A DNA stretch of 64,000 bases, taken from NCBI GenBank assembly GCA_030683005.1, contig JAUXMY010000030.1, forward strand, positions 1 to 64,000, written 5' to 3'. The position numbers and the translations under genes were made by a program. The notes below the pieces were generated by a model. It saw only the letters and a list, made by a program, of their open reading frames with translations, had not been told where the DNA came from and searched no databases. Of this stretch, positions 38,424 through 46,258 are shown piece after piece. Positions within the stretch are counted from its first letter, which is position 1, and every line of letters begins with the position of its first letter. The DNA comes from Caulobacter sp. GTDB lineage: Bacteria; Pseudomonadota; Alphaproteobacteria; Caulobacterales; Caulobacteraceae.

Positions 38424-38840
38424 ATGAGCGACGAAGCCCCTCCCCGTCCCGGCGTCGGCGTCGGCGCCGCCATCGTTCGCGACGGCAAGCTGCTGCTGGT
38501 GCTGCGGCTGCGCGAGCCGGAGGCGGGCTGCTGGGGCCTGCCCGGCGGCAAGATCGACTGGGGAGAGGGCGTCCGCGTCGCCTGCGCCCGCGAGATCGCC
38601 GAGGAACTGGGCCTGACCATCACGCCGGGCGCCCTGCTCTGCATGGCCGACACCATCGACGCCGGCGACGGCATGCACTGGACCGCGCCGGTCTATCTGG
38701 TCGAGGACTGCGTGGGCGATCCGGTGGTGCTGGAGCCCGACAAGATGGGCGGCTGCGGCTGGTTTGCGCTCGACGCGCTGCCGGAGCGGGTGACGCGAGC
38801 GACGCTGGCAGCTGTGGGGGCGCTGCGCTCCCCGACCTGA
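38424..38840 (+). CDS. Nudix hydrolase
   Basis: Nudix enzymes cleave nucleoside diphosphates linked to another group. The 138-residue product has a complete Nudix box, GX5EX7REUXEEXGU, at residues 42-64 (GKIDWGE, then AREIAEELGL). The N-terminal strand 'VGVGAAIVRDGKLLLVLR' and the spacing resemble small MutT or CTP-pyrophosphohydrolase-like members; the substrate cannot be fixed. I chose the ATG at 38424; the longer frame upstream is shadow of the opposite-strand gene. It is convergent with rsh. Confidence 0.9.
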   Translation: MSDEAPPRPGVGVGAAIVRDGKLLLVLRLREPEAGCWGLPGGKIDWGEGVRVACAREIAEELGLTITPGALLCMADTIDAGDGMHWTAPVYLVEDCVGDPVVLEPDKMGGCGWFALDALPERVTRATLAAVGALRSPT

Positions 38841-38848
38841 CCCCAGCC

Positions 38849-38962
38849 CGTCATCCTCGGGCTCGTCCCGAGGACCCCTCGTTCAGCTTCCGCGTGAGAG
38901 CGTGATCACTTTCGCACCTGCGAACCGACGCAGGGGTTCTCGCCACAAGGGCGAGAATGACG
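38849..38962. repeat. Two palindromic repeats in the Nudix-rsh gap
   Basis: cgtcatcctcgggctcgtcc with its hairpin partner (38849-38877) and ttctcgccacaagggcgaga with atgacg (38935-38962) face each other. Each forms a hairpin. The gap is between convergent genes, where such hairpins may act as terminators. Confidence 0.6.
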
Positions 38963-38986
38963 AACGAAGGGTTTGAACTGGCCCCG

Positions 38987-41284
38987 CTACCCCCGCGCCC
39001 GCTCGACCGTCTCGATCATCGGGTTGGCGCGCAGGGCGGCGACGATGTTGGTGGCGTGTTTGGCGTCGCGGACGTCGACATCGAAGTCGACGTCGAAATA
39101 GTCGTCCTGCCGGTGGTGCATCAGCAGGTTGAAGATGTTGCCGCCGGCCTCGCCGATGGCGACGCAGGCCTCGCCCAGAACGCCTGGGGCGTTGCGGATC
39201 GTGGCGCGCAGGCGAGTGCGGGCCATGGTGTTGCGCTCGGCCTCCGGCGACCAGTGCAGGTCGCGCCACAGATCCTGCCGCTCGTCGTACTGTTCCAGGG
39301 TCGGGCAATCGATGGCGTGGACGTCCAGCGCCTTGTCGTCAGCGACGATGCCGACGATGCGGTCGCCCGGCACCGGGTTGCAGCAGGTCGCGAACTGGAT
39401 CGCCGCCCCGGCCGGGATGCCGCTGCCGCGCACATACTGGCGCGCTTCCTTGCCGCTCTCGATCTTCCGCCGGCCAAGCACCGCGGCCATGTCGGAGTCC
39501 TTGAGACCGGGGAACAGCGCCTCCAGCAGGTCGGCCGGGGTGATGCGGCCGCGGCCGACGGCGTCGAACAGCTCGTCCTCGGTCGCCACGGCGAAGCGGT
39601 CGAGCGCCGGCCGCAGCGATACGCCGGACCGGGTCTTGCCGACCCGCGCGAAGGCCTGGTCCATGGCCGAGACGCCCAGCCGCAGGAACTCTTCCTTCTC
39701 GGTCTGGCGGATGTGGCGGCGGATGGCCGAGCGGGCCCGGCCGGTCACCGCCAGCGAGCGCCAGTCAGGCGGCACCGCCGGCTTGGGTCCGCGCACGATC
39801 TCGACCACGTCGCCGTTCTGAAGTTGTGTCCGCAAGGGCTTGAGTTCGCCGTTGATCTTGGCCCCGACAGTCGTGTCGCCGACGTTGGTGTGGACGCCGT
39901 AGGCGAAGTCCAGCGGCATGGCCCCGCGCGGCAGGCTGACCAGCTTGCCCTTGGGCGTGAACACGAACACCTGGTCGAGGAACATCTCCAGCTTGGCGTG
40001 CTCGACCAGGTCCTCGGCGTCGCCGCCGTGCTCGAGCACCTGGACCAGCTGGCGCAGGTTGGCCAGCGGGTCGCGGCCGCCGTCGGCCTCCATGGCCTCA
40101 CGGTCGAAGCCGTAGGAGGAGTTCTTGTAGCGCCAGTGCGCCGCCACGCCGTCCTCGGCCACCCGGTCCATGACCTCGGTGCGGATCTGCATCTCGATGC
40201 GCATGCCCTTTGGCCCGACCACCGTGGTGTGCAGCGAGCGGTAGTTATTGCGCTTGGGCGTGGAGATGAAGTCCTTGAACCGCTCGGGAATGCACGGCCA
40301 GTTGCGGTGGATCAGGCCCAGCGCGCGGTAGCAGTCCTCCTCGGTGTCGACGATCACGCGGAAGGCGTAGATGTCGCTCATCTGCGAGAAGCCGATCGAC
40401 TTGCGCTGCAGCTTTCGCCAGATCGAGAACGGATGCTTCTCGCGGCCGAACACCCGGGCGGGGATGGCGTCGCGGTCCAGCAGGCGGGTGATCTCGCCGC
40501 TGACCTGCTCCACCGCCCGGCCCTGGTCGGCGCGCATGGCCTCCAGCCGGCGCAGGATGGCGTTGCGGGCCACCGGGTTGAGGTGCTCGAAGGCCAGCTC
40601 CTCAAGCTCGGTGCAGATGCGGTGACAGCCGATGTTGCGGGCCAGCGGGGCGTAGATGTCCAGCGTCTCGCGGGCGATCCGCTCGCGCTTGGCCGGCTTG
40701 GAGATGAAGTTCAGCGTCCGCATGTTGTGCAGGCGGTCGGCCAGCTTGACCATCAGGACGCGCACATCCTTGGAGATGGCCAGGATGAACTTGCGCAGGT
40801 TCTCGGCCTGGCGAGTGTGCTCGGCGGCCAGCTCCAGCTTGGAGAGCTTGGTGACGCCCTCGACCAGCTCGGCCACCTCCTCCCCGAACAGTTCGGCGAT
40901 GTCCTCGCGGGTCACCGAGGTGTCCTCGATGACGTCGTGAAGCAGGGCGGTGACGATGGAGGCGGTGTCCAGCCGGTACTCGGTCAGGATGCCGGCGACC
41001 TCGATCGGGTGGGCGAAATAGGGATCGCCGCTGGCCCGCGTCTGCGCTCCATGCATGCGCACGGCGTAGACGTAGGCGCGATTGAGCAGCTCCTCGTCGG
41101 CGGTCGGGTCATAGGCCCGGACCCGCTCGATCAGCTCGTACTGGCGCAGGAAGCGCGGACGCGCGGCGGCGCGTGCGGCGGCCGTCGCGCCGGTGGGCCG
41201 GGCGGCCGCCTCATGAGGCGCGTCAATGGGAGGGGCGACCTCGGCCGCCTCGATAATGAGGGGTTCTGATCCTTCCGGACTCAG
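38987..41284 (-). CDS. rsh: Bifunctional (p)ppGpp synthetase/hydrolase (RSH)
   Basis: The protein makes and degrades (p)ppGpp in the stringent response. Visible domains are the HD hydrolase ([23 protein letters not shown]), the synthetase ('[24 protein letters not shown]', '[13 protein letters not shown]'), the TGS domain ('[20 protein letters not shown]') and the C-terminal ACT domain. The first canonical start in frame is GTG at 41062, which would begin inside the HD domain. The frame stays open for 74 more codons and encodes conserved sequence ([26 protein letters not shown]). I therefore extend the gene to a CTG at 41284, which has GGAGGAG five bases upstream and overlaps the end of rpoZ. 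The exact start is uncertain. Confidence 0.93.
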   Translation of the reverse strand: MSPEGSEPLIIEAAEVAPPIDAPHEAAARPTGATAAARAAARPRFLRQYELIERVRAYDPTADEELLNRAYVYAVRMHGAQTRASGDPYFAHPIEVAGILTEYRLDTASIVTALLHDVIEDTSVTREDIAELFGEEVAELVEGVTKLSKLELAAEHTRQAENLRKFILAISKDVRVLMVKLADRLHNMRTLNFISKPAKRERIARETLDIYAPLARNIGCHRICTELEELAFEHLNPVARNAILRRLEAMRADQGRAVEQVSGEITRLLDRDAIPARVFGREKHPFSIWRKLQRKSIGFSQMSDIYAFRVIVDTEEDCYRALGLIHRNWPCIPERFKDFISTPKRNNYRSLHTTVVGPKGMRIEMQIRTEVMDRVAEDGVAAHWRYKNSSYGFDREAMEADGGRDPLANLRQLVQVLEHGGDAEDLVEHAKLEMFLDQVFVFTPKGKLVSLPRGAMPLDFAYGVHTNVGDTTVGAKINGELKPLRTQLQNGDVVEIVRGPKPAVPPDWRSLAVTGRARSAIRRHIRQTEKEEFLRLGVSAMDQAFARVGKTRSGVSLRPALDRFAVATEDELFDAVGRGRITPADLLEALFPGLKDSDMAAVLGRRKIESGKEARQYVRGSGIPAGAAIQFATCCNPVPGDRIVGIVADDKALDVHAIDCPTLEQYDERQDLWRDLHWSPEAERNTMARTRLRATIRNAPGVLGEACVAIGEAGGNIFNLLMHHRQDDYFDVDFDVDVRDAKHATNIVAALRANPMIETVERARG

Positions 41285-41640
41285 TACCGCTCCTCCTGAC
41301 CGCCGTCGCGGTCGCTCTGCAGGGCGCGGATCAATTCCTGTTCGCTCATCTGCATGTGGGTGGGATCGGAGAGCAGGGCGACGGTTTCCGCCTCTTCCTC
41401 GGCCTCGGTGCGCTCGTCGACGCGTTGCAGCGTGGCGATCAGGCCTTCCTTGAGGCCGTCGTTGTCGACCACGTCGTCGGCGATCTCGCGCAGGGCGACG
41501 ACGGGGTTCTTGTCGTTGTCACGGTCGACCAGCAGCGCCGCTCCGGCCGAGATGGCGCGGGCGCGATGCGAGGCCAGCAGCACGAGGCCGAAACGGTTGG
41601 GAACCTTCTCGACGCAGTCTTCGACGGTGACGCGGGCCAT
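41281..41640 (-). CDS. rpoZ: RNA polymerase omega subunit
   Basis: Omega helps assemble RNA polymerase and in many bacteria contributes to the ppGpp site. The 119-residue product starts [30 protein letters not shown], the invariant family core, followed by '[13 protein letters not shown]'. An acidic C-terminal tail ([15 protein letters not shown]) is typical of alphaproteobacteria. It is directly upstream of rsh, whose translation probably begins at its stop codon, linking omega to the (p)ppGpp enzyme. Confidence 0.97.
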   Translation of the reverse strand: MARVTVEDCVEKVPNRFGLVLLASHRARAISAGAALLVDRDNDKNPVVALREIADDVVDNDGLKEGLIATLQRVDERTEAEEEAETVALLSDPTHMQMSEQELIRALQSDRDGGQEERY

Positions 41641-41733
41641 GAATCTCTCGGGAGGCTATCGTGGGAGCCGGCTTACATAGAGTTTTGCGCCCCATTGTGC
41701 AACGCCGCAAGGGCGCGGGGCGATGTCGCGGGG

Positions 41734-42285
41734 CTATTGTTCGCCCAAACCATCCGACGCGGCCCCGCCGAGCGGCGCCGCATCCCTGCCCACCGTCGCG
41801 CCGGCCGCCATCATCCTGGCCTGCCCCCCATAGACCGGATGCCGCCACCCCGGCGCGATCTCCGCCAGCGGGCCCATGACGAACTTCCGCTCGTGGGCCC
41901 TCGGGTGGGGCAGGATCAGGCCGGGGCCGTCCAGCACCAGCCGTCCGTGGGCGATCAGGTCGAGGTCGAGGGTGCGGGGGGCGTTGGGCTCTCCCCTCGC
42001 CCGGCCGAAGGCGCGCTCGATGGCGTGCAGGGCGGCGAGCATGTCTTCCGGGCCAGGGTCCGGCGCCAGCAGCGCGACGCCGTTCAGGTAGGCGGGAGCC
42101 GACGGGTCCGGCCAGGCCGCCGACTGCCACCAGCCCGAGCGGGCCAGCACGGTCAGGCCCAGATCGGCGAAGCGCCGCAGCGCCGCCTCCAACAGGGCCT
42201 CGCGGGACTCGTAGTCCCCCGCTAGGCTGCTGCCCAGGGCGACGACGGCAGAATCGCCTGGATTATATTGAGATATTTGATTCAA
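41734..42285 (-). CDS. folK: 2-amino-4-hydroxy-6-hydroxymethyldihydropteridine pyrophosphokinase
   Basis: FolK transfers pyrophosphate from ATP to the folate pterin precursor. The 183-residue product shows AVVALGSSLAGDYESR, 'SGWWQSAAWP', 'YLNGVALL', 'RARGEPNAPRTLDLDLIAHG' and 'LPHPRAHERKFVMGPLAEIAP', all family hallmarks. No ATG is available near the expected N-terminus. The best start is TTG at 42285 (reading LNQISQYN), only 12 bp from the divergent NYN gene. It is upstream of rpoZ on the same strand. Confidence 0.93.
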   Translation of the reverse strand: MNQISQYNPGDSAVVALGSSLAGDYESREALLEAALRRFADLGLTVLARSGWWQSAAWPDPSAPAYLNGVALLAPDPGPEDMLAALHAIERAFGRARGEPNAPRTLDLDLIAHGRLVLDGPGLILPHPRAHERKFVMGPLAEIAPGWRHPVYGGQARMMAAGATVGRDAAPLGGAASDGLGEQ

Positions 42286-42297
42286 GGATTTGAAAAC

Positions 42298-42906
42298 GTG
42301 AGCTTTTATCCAACAGACCGACTGGCGCTGTTCATCGACGGCGCCAACCTCTACTCCCAGGCCCGGGCCCTGGGCTTCGATATCGACTATCGCAAGCTGC
42401 TCGACGAGTTCAGCAAGCGCGGGGTGCTGATCCGCGCCTACTATTACACGGCGCTGGCCGACAGCGGCGACGACTTTTCGCCGATCCGGCCGCTGGTCGA
42501 CTGGCTGGACTACAACGGCTTCGCGGTGGTGACCAAGCCGGCCCGGGAATACACCGACGCCACCGGCCGCAAGCGCTGGCGCGGCGACATGGATGTCGAA
42601 ATCGCCGTGGGCATGATGGAGATGGCCGGCAAGGCCGACCACATCGTGCTGTTCTCCGGCGACGGCGACTTCCGAGCCGCCGTCGAGGCGGTCCAGCGGC
42701 TGGGCGCGCGGGTCACCGTGGTCTCGACCGTCAAGTCGCAGCCGCCGATGGCCAGCGACGACCTGCGCCGCCAGTGCGATAGCTTCGTCGACCTCTCCGA
42801 CCTCGGCCCGATCATCGGTCGGCCGCAACGGGCGCACCAGCCGCGCTTCCTGAACGACCCGCCGGCCCGCACCCGCGCCGAGATCGAGGCCGAAGATGAG
42901 GTCTAG
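42298..42906 (+). CDS. NYN-domain (LabA/DUF88-type) protein
   Basis: The 202-residue product has a PIN-like NYN nuclease fold. The first acidic motif is LALFIDGANLYSQARALG (Asp14, Asn17), with 'FDIDYRKLLDEFSKRG' next. The later acidic cluster is 'GDMDVEIAVGMMEMA', followed by 'HIVLFSGDGDFRAAVEAVQRLGARVTVVS'. Such proteins are predicted RNases. I chose GTG at 42298 (reading MSFYPTDRL) with AAGGA nine bases upstream; the TTG at 42268 would add a non-conserved leader. It is divergent from folK. Confidence 0.92.
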   Translation: MSFYPTDRLALFIDGANLYSQARALGFDIDYRKLLDEFSKRGVLIRAYYYTALADSGDDFSPIRPLVDWLDYNGFAVVTKPAREYTDATGRKRWRGDMDVEIAVGMMEMAGKADHIVLFSGDGDFRAAVEAVQRLGARVTVVSTVKSQPPMASDDLRRQCDSFVDLSDLGPIIGRPQRAHQPRFLNDPPARTRAEIEAEDEV

Positions 42907-42915
42907 CCAAATCCC

Positions 42916-43018
42916 GTGTTCCCGGCGAAGGCCGGGATCCATCTTCATCCCGCGTTCTCGTCACCTCGTTGCGCGTCGCGAAGGTCTGAATGGACCCCGG
43001 CCTTCGCCGGGGAGACGG
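42916..43018. repeat. Paired inverted repeat, family D
   Basis: cccggcgaaggccgggatcc (in 42916-42944) is repeated inverted at 42986-43018 (ggaccccggccttcgccggg). It sits between the NYN gene and the uracil-DNA glycosylase and supplies the AG-rich sequence in front of that gene's start. Confidence 0.75.
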
Positions 43019-43020
43019 GG

Positions 43021-43659
43021 GTGAGGGTGATCTCCGAGCCTCCCCGCGACTGCCCGCTCTGCCCGCGGCTGGTCGCCTATCGCGAGGACAACCGCCGCCA
43101 GAACCCCGACTGGTGGAACGGCCCGGCCCCGTCGTTCGGCGATCCTGCGGCGCGGCTGCTGATCGCGGGCCTCGCGCCCGGCCGAACTGGCGCCAACCGC
43201 ACGGGACGGCCGTTCACGGGCGATCACGCCGGCTGGCTGCTCTACGACACCCTGAAGAAGACCGGCTTCGCCACCGGGACCTACCACCCCGACGGCAAGG
43301 ACGACCTGGCGCTGGTCGACGCCATGATCACCAACGTCGTCCGCTGCGCCCCGCCGCTGAACAAGCCGGAGACCTCGGAGGAGAAGACCTGCAGCCCCTT
43401 CTTCGCCAACAAGCTGGCGGAGCTGACGCGACTGAAGGTGATCGTCACCCTGGGCGACGTGTCGCGGCGCAGCGTGCTGCGGGCCATGGGTCTGAAGGCC
43501 TCGCTGGGCCAACCGGGCCACGGCTCGCAGTTCGAGGCCGGCGGCTACACCATCATCAACAGCTACCACTGCTCGCGGCTGAACACGAACACCGGCCGGC
43601 TGACCGCGCCGATGTTCGAGGACATCTTCCTGCGGGCGCGGGCGTTGCTGGGCAGTTAA
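43021..43659 (+). CDS. Uracil-DNA glycosylase, family 5 (UDGb type)
   Basis: The enzyme excises uracil and other deaminated bases from DNA. The 212-residue product shows the iron-sulphur Cys pattern (CPLCPRLVAYRED near residue 10, later VVRCAPP and EKTCSPFF), the motif 'LIAGLAPGRTGANRTGRPFTGD' near residues 40-60 and the C-terminal 'YHCSRLNTNTGRL'. These fit the family 5 (UDGb) rather than family 4 motifs. The start is GTG at 43021 (GGAG six bases upstream) or GTG at 43027. Codons upstream of it are a translated repeat. Confidence 0.9.
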   Translation: MRVISEPPRDCPLCPRLVAYREDNRRQNPDWWNGPAPSFGDPAARLLIAGLAPGRTGANRTGRPFTGDHAGWLLYDTLKKTGFATGTYHPDGKDDLALVDAMITNVVRCAPPLNKPETSEEKTCSPFFANKLAELTRLKVIVTLGDVSRRSVLRAMGLKASLGQPGHGSQFEAGGYTIINSYHCSRLNTNTGRLTAPMFEDIFLRARALLGS

Positions 43660-43674
43660 GGCCTATATCCAACA

Positions 43675-43694
43675 CCGCCCACGTTTGTGGGCGG
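43675..43694. terminator. Hairpin between convergent genes
   Basis: A perfect 8-bp stem (ccgcccac/gtgggcgg) with a 4-base loop lies between the stop of the uracil-DNA glycosylase and the stop of the opposite-strand lipoprotein gene. This is a plausible bidirectional terminator, although it lacks a T-run. Confidence 0.5.
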
Positions 43695-43726
43695 AACGAG
43701 GACCGCACATTCTCAAAAAGGGGAAG

Positions 43727-44308
43727 TCAGCGCGCGGGAGCCGGCGGCGGGACATCTGTCCAGCAAGGCTCCAGTCGCGCGAGTGTGGCCTCGACCCACA
43801 CGGCCAAATCGCCGCCGTTGCTCGAGACCGTCACCGCGACAGGAGACCCATCGGACTGCAAGCCGGCCCTGCTCCACACCGTGTAGGCCTCGCCATCTGC
43901 GACATAGCGTGGCGCCGGGCCAGGGGGACGCATTCCTCCGATTGTCAGGCCGTTGACCGGCAGACGCGTCATCTCACCGAGCGCCGCCTCGAGCGCCTGG
44001 CAGGTTCGCGAGTCGGCCCAGCGCGCCGCTGCAGGGCCGATCTCCCCTTCGACCAGCCGCGCCGCCCACCAGGGCTTTGACGGGCCATCGCCCAAGCGGT
44101 CGGCAAGCGCATAGAAGGCGACAGTGTGCAGCGGCTTCATCTCGGTTGAAAAGTGCGTGAAACCAGCGCTCGGCGGAGCCCCTGCAAAGGCTACTGTTTC
44201 CTGAGGCTTCGATGCAGACGGTATCGGTCTGGCATGCGCGCAACCCGCGAGACCAAACGCGACGGCCATTCCAATCATACTGGCGGCAAGGTCAGCACGG
44301 CGTTCCAT
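43727..44308 (-). CDS. Lipoprotein of unknown function
   Basis: The 193-residue product starts with a lipoprotein signal (lipobox FGLAGC, Cys near residue 23). The mature domain has no recognised family; it contains 'WWAARLVEGEIGPAAARWADSRTCQALEAALGEM' and ends in a Pro-rich tail. Its start lies 17 bp inside the 3' end of the JAB protease gene, so the two are translated together. By analogy with toxin-immunity pairs it could protect against its partner, but this is inference only. Confidence 0.8.
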   Translation of the reverse strand: MERRADLAASMIGMAVAFGLAGCAHARPIPSASKPQETVAFAGAPPSAGFTHFSTEMKPLHTVAFYALADRLGDGPSKPWWAARLVEGEIGPAAARWADSRTCQALEAALGEMTRLPVNGLTIGGMRPPGPAPRYVADGEAYTVWSRAGLQSDGSPVAVTVSSNGGDLAVWVEATLARLEPCWTDVPPPAPAR

Positions 44309-44930
44309 CAGGATTTACCTCCGGTCCCGTCTCGCCGCCGGAGCGGTTGCGATCATCGTACACAAAGATTCGCCATTGCGGATTCGGGTTTCCAGCCGTG
44401 TACGTCGGCGCAACGATGTAAATGCGAAGTGCCGACGGATTGCCGCCAGCAGTTGCGACGTCGATCTTCAACTGATCGAACACCGCCCAATCAGCCGCAG
44501 ACGGCCTCTGGCTTCCGCCAGGATGGTTGTGAATGAGGCCGCCGACGTCCGCCATATTGATGTCGGTGAAATCATAAGAAGCAGCGCCAGTTCCCAAGGC
44601 GCCAGTGCCTATGGGTCCAATGGCCATGCCGCCGCCGCTACTGTGGAGAACCGACGTTTGCTCGCGATGACCAAGTTGCTCGTTCCGGCCCGCGGCCGCG
44701 GCCTCGAAGGCTGATTTCGCCGCCGCCGCAGCAGCGTCCCTGTCCCATTCCTCACGAAGCACTGGGTCGTCGCAGATGGACCCAAGCCCGTCGGCATCGC
44801 CGATTTGGGCATCTCCGGTCTCAAGTCCGCTCGGTAAGGGATAGCTATGAACAGGAAACACCTGTTGAGGAGTTGACCGACGCTGGCCGGTCACCACAAG
44901 CGTTTCGACCTCGGTGGGCCCGTCAGGCAT
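44292..44930 (-). CDS. JAMM/JAB-type metalloprotease-like protein
   Basis: The 212-residue product contains a complete zinc motif of the JAB (Mov34/MPN+) type: H134xH136 x7 S144xxD147 in LIHNHPGGSQRPSAADW, with Glu90 upstream as a candidate catalytic residue. JAB proteins cut isopeptide or peptide bonds; bacterial ones occur in polymorphic toxins, phage tails and sulphur-carrier systems. The N-terminus has VETLVVTGQRR, a segment seen in larger secreted or toxin proteins of related bacteria (inference), then an Ala-rich helix. There is no signal peptide. The gene is less GC-rich than its surroundings, with an AT-rich upstream region (44941-44995), suggesting transfer. Confidence 0.82.
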   Translation of the reverse strand: MPDGPTEVETLVVTGQRRSTPQQVFPVHSYPLPSGLETGDAQIGDADGLGSICDDPVLREEWDRDAAAAAAKSAFEAAAAGRNEQLGHREQTSVLHSSGGGMAIGPIGTGALGTGAASYDFTDINMADVGGLIHNHPGGSQRPSAADWAVFDQLKIDVATAGGNPSALRIYIVAPTYTAGNPNPQWRIFVYDDRNRSGGETGPEVNPDGTPC

Positions 44931-45282
44931 CCGATCCCTCCCTCGAAAATCAAAGTATGCTATCTTTAGTTGCCTTTGTTATAAACTCACCCAAGTGCAG
45001 GCCCCAGAGCGCGCTCCCTTCGTCTTTGCCCCTGTTCTTGGTCGCGCTTCATCAGCCGCGTCTTGTCGCCCTGCCAATCACTTTCGGCGGTGACCGCCAG
45101 ATTGTGGTGCGCCTTATGAGCTTGAGCGGATGATCTGCAGGCGCTGCCGAACTAGCGGCAGCGGGTTTTGTCGCCGCGCTGCAAGAGCCTGCCGTCGAGG
45201 TAGAGGCCGTCCTAGCCGTCGGCGACGGTGGTGCTGAGTCGCGGCCGTTTCCTGCGCGCGCGGGTGCTGCTGGACTGATCCG
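44931..45282. other. 352-bp non-coding region with gene remnants
   Basis: It holds an AT-rich stretch at 44941-44995 that is the likely promoter region of the JAB gene, a degenerate copy of the smpB 3' end (45047-45092), and a decayed minus-strand coding stretch at 45152-45232 with an internal stop. No intact gene is present. Confidence 0.6.
45047..45092 (-). pseudogene. Degenerate duplicate of the smpB 3' end
   Basis: The 46 bases match 45809-45854 inside smpB at 40 positions. Translated on the minus strand, they and the bases around them give TAESDWQGDKTRLMK, against [15 protein letters not shown] in SmpB. The orientation is the same as smpB, about 760 bp downstream of it. This is what a displaced 3' gene end at an old integration site would look like, though other duplication routes are possible. 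Confidence 0.6.
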
Positions 45283-45701
45283 CTACTGCGGCGTGATCCG
45301 CACCGAGGTGTCACCCTGGGCATAGTTGGCGCAAAGCGGTGTGATGTTCACCGCGAACCTCTGGCGGCCAACGAAGATGCACCAGTAGCGGGCGCCGGGG
45401 TCGATGGTGCTGCGCACCGCGTTGCCCGTCGTGAGCGTCGTGGTCGTGGTGTAGCTGCGCCCGTCGGGGTACCGCACCCTCACCACCAGTGGAATTTTCG
45501 GCTGCTGCACGCGCAGCAGTCCGCCCGAGACATTGTAGGTCAGGTCGCCGCCGTAGAAGGCGGCGTTGACGAAGGTGATGCTCACCGGCTCACCGGCTCG
45601 CCGCCGTCCACGGTCGCGAAGGCGTAGTAGGTCTGGGCCATGGCCGGCGCAGCGACCGCGGACGCCGCCAGCGCGGCCAGGGCGAAGATGGTTCTGCGCA
45701 T
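45283..45701 (-). pseudogene. Exported small protein broken by an 8-bp tandem duplication
   Basis: From the ATG at 45701 the frame encodes a signal peptide (MRRTIFALAALAASAVAAPAMA) and then QTYYAFATVDGGEPVSR before a stop. The unit ctcaccgg is present twice (45581-45588 and 45589-45596). Removing one copy restores a 136-residue frame continuing EPVSITFVNAAFYGG and ending 'YAQGDTSVRITPQ'. So the gene is frameshifted by a slippage-type duplication or by an assembly error. The function is unknown; two Cys (YWCIF and LCANY) suggest a disulphide. Confidence 0.8.
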
Positions 45702-45790
45702 GATGCTCCCCTCCAGGTTCGAGGGGAGGATGAGCCCGCCGCACGGAGTCGGCATGCCCGGAATGGGGGTGTAGATCAGGACGTGGGGCC

Positions 45791-46258
45791 CTACTCCGCC
45801 CGGTTGCCCTTCATCAGCCGCGCCTTGTCGCGCTGCCAGTCGCGCTCGGCGGTGGCCTCGCGCTTGTCGTGGGTCTTCTTGCCCTTGGCCAGGCCGATCT
45901 CGAGCTTGGCGATGCCCTTTTCGTTCCAGTAGAGCTTGAGCGGGATGATGGTCCGCCCCTCGCGCTGGACCGCGCCGATGAGCTTGCCGATCTCCTTGCG
46001 GTGCAGCAGCAGTTTCCGGTGCCGGCGGGGCTCGTGGTTGAAGCGGTTGCCGCCCGCGTAGGGCGGGATATCGGCGTTGACCAGGATGATGGCGTCGCCC
46101 TCAACCGCCGCGTAGGACTCGGCGATGTTGGCCCGGCCGTTGCGCAGACTCTTCACCTCGGTGCCGGTCAGCATGATGCCGGCCTCGACCACATCCTCTA
46201 TGAAGTAGTCGTAGCGGGCCCGTCGGTTCTCGGCGATCAGCTTGCCGACCTGGCCCAC
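45791..46258 (-). CDS. smpB: SsrA-binding protein SmpB
   Basis: SmpB binds tmRNA and delivers it to stalled ribosomes. The 155-residue product has '[30 protein letters not shown]', '[25 protein letters not shown]', '[26 protein letters not shown]' and a basic tail '[12 protein letters not shown]'. The start is GTG at 46258, immediately after the dapA stop codon. The tmRNA gene itself was not seen in this window. A partial copy of its 3' end lies downstream. Confidence 0.97.
   Translation of the reverse strand: MGQVGKLIAENRRARYDYFIEDVVEAGIMLTGTEVKSLRNGRANIAESYAAVEGDAIILVNADIPPYAGGNRFNHEPRRHRKLLLHRKEIGKLIGAVQREGRTIIPLKLYWNEKGIAKLEIGLAKGKKTHDKREATAERDWQRDKARLMKGNRAE

Noticed and set aside
42916-43020. 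N-terminal extension (MFPAKAGIHLHP...) of the uracil-DNA glycosylase frame
   Set aside because: This is a translated family D repeat; the conserved protein starts after it at GTG 43021 or 43027.
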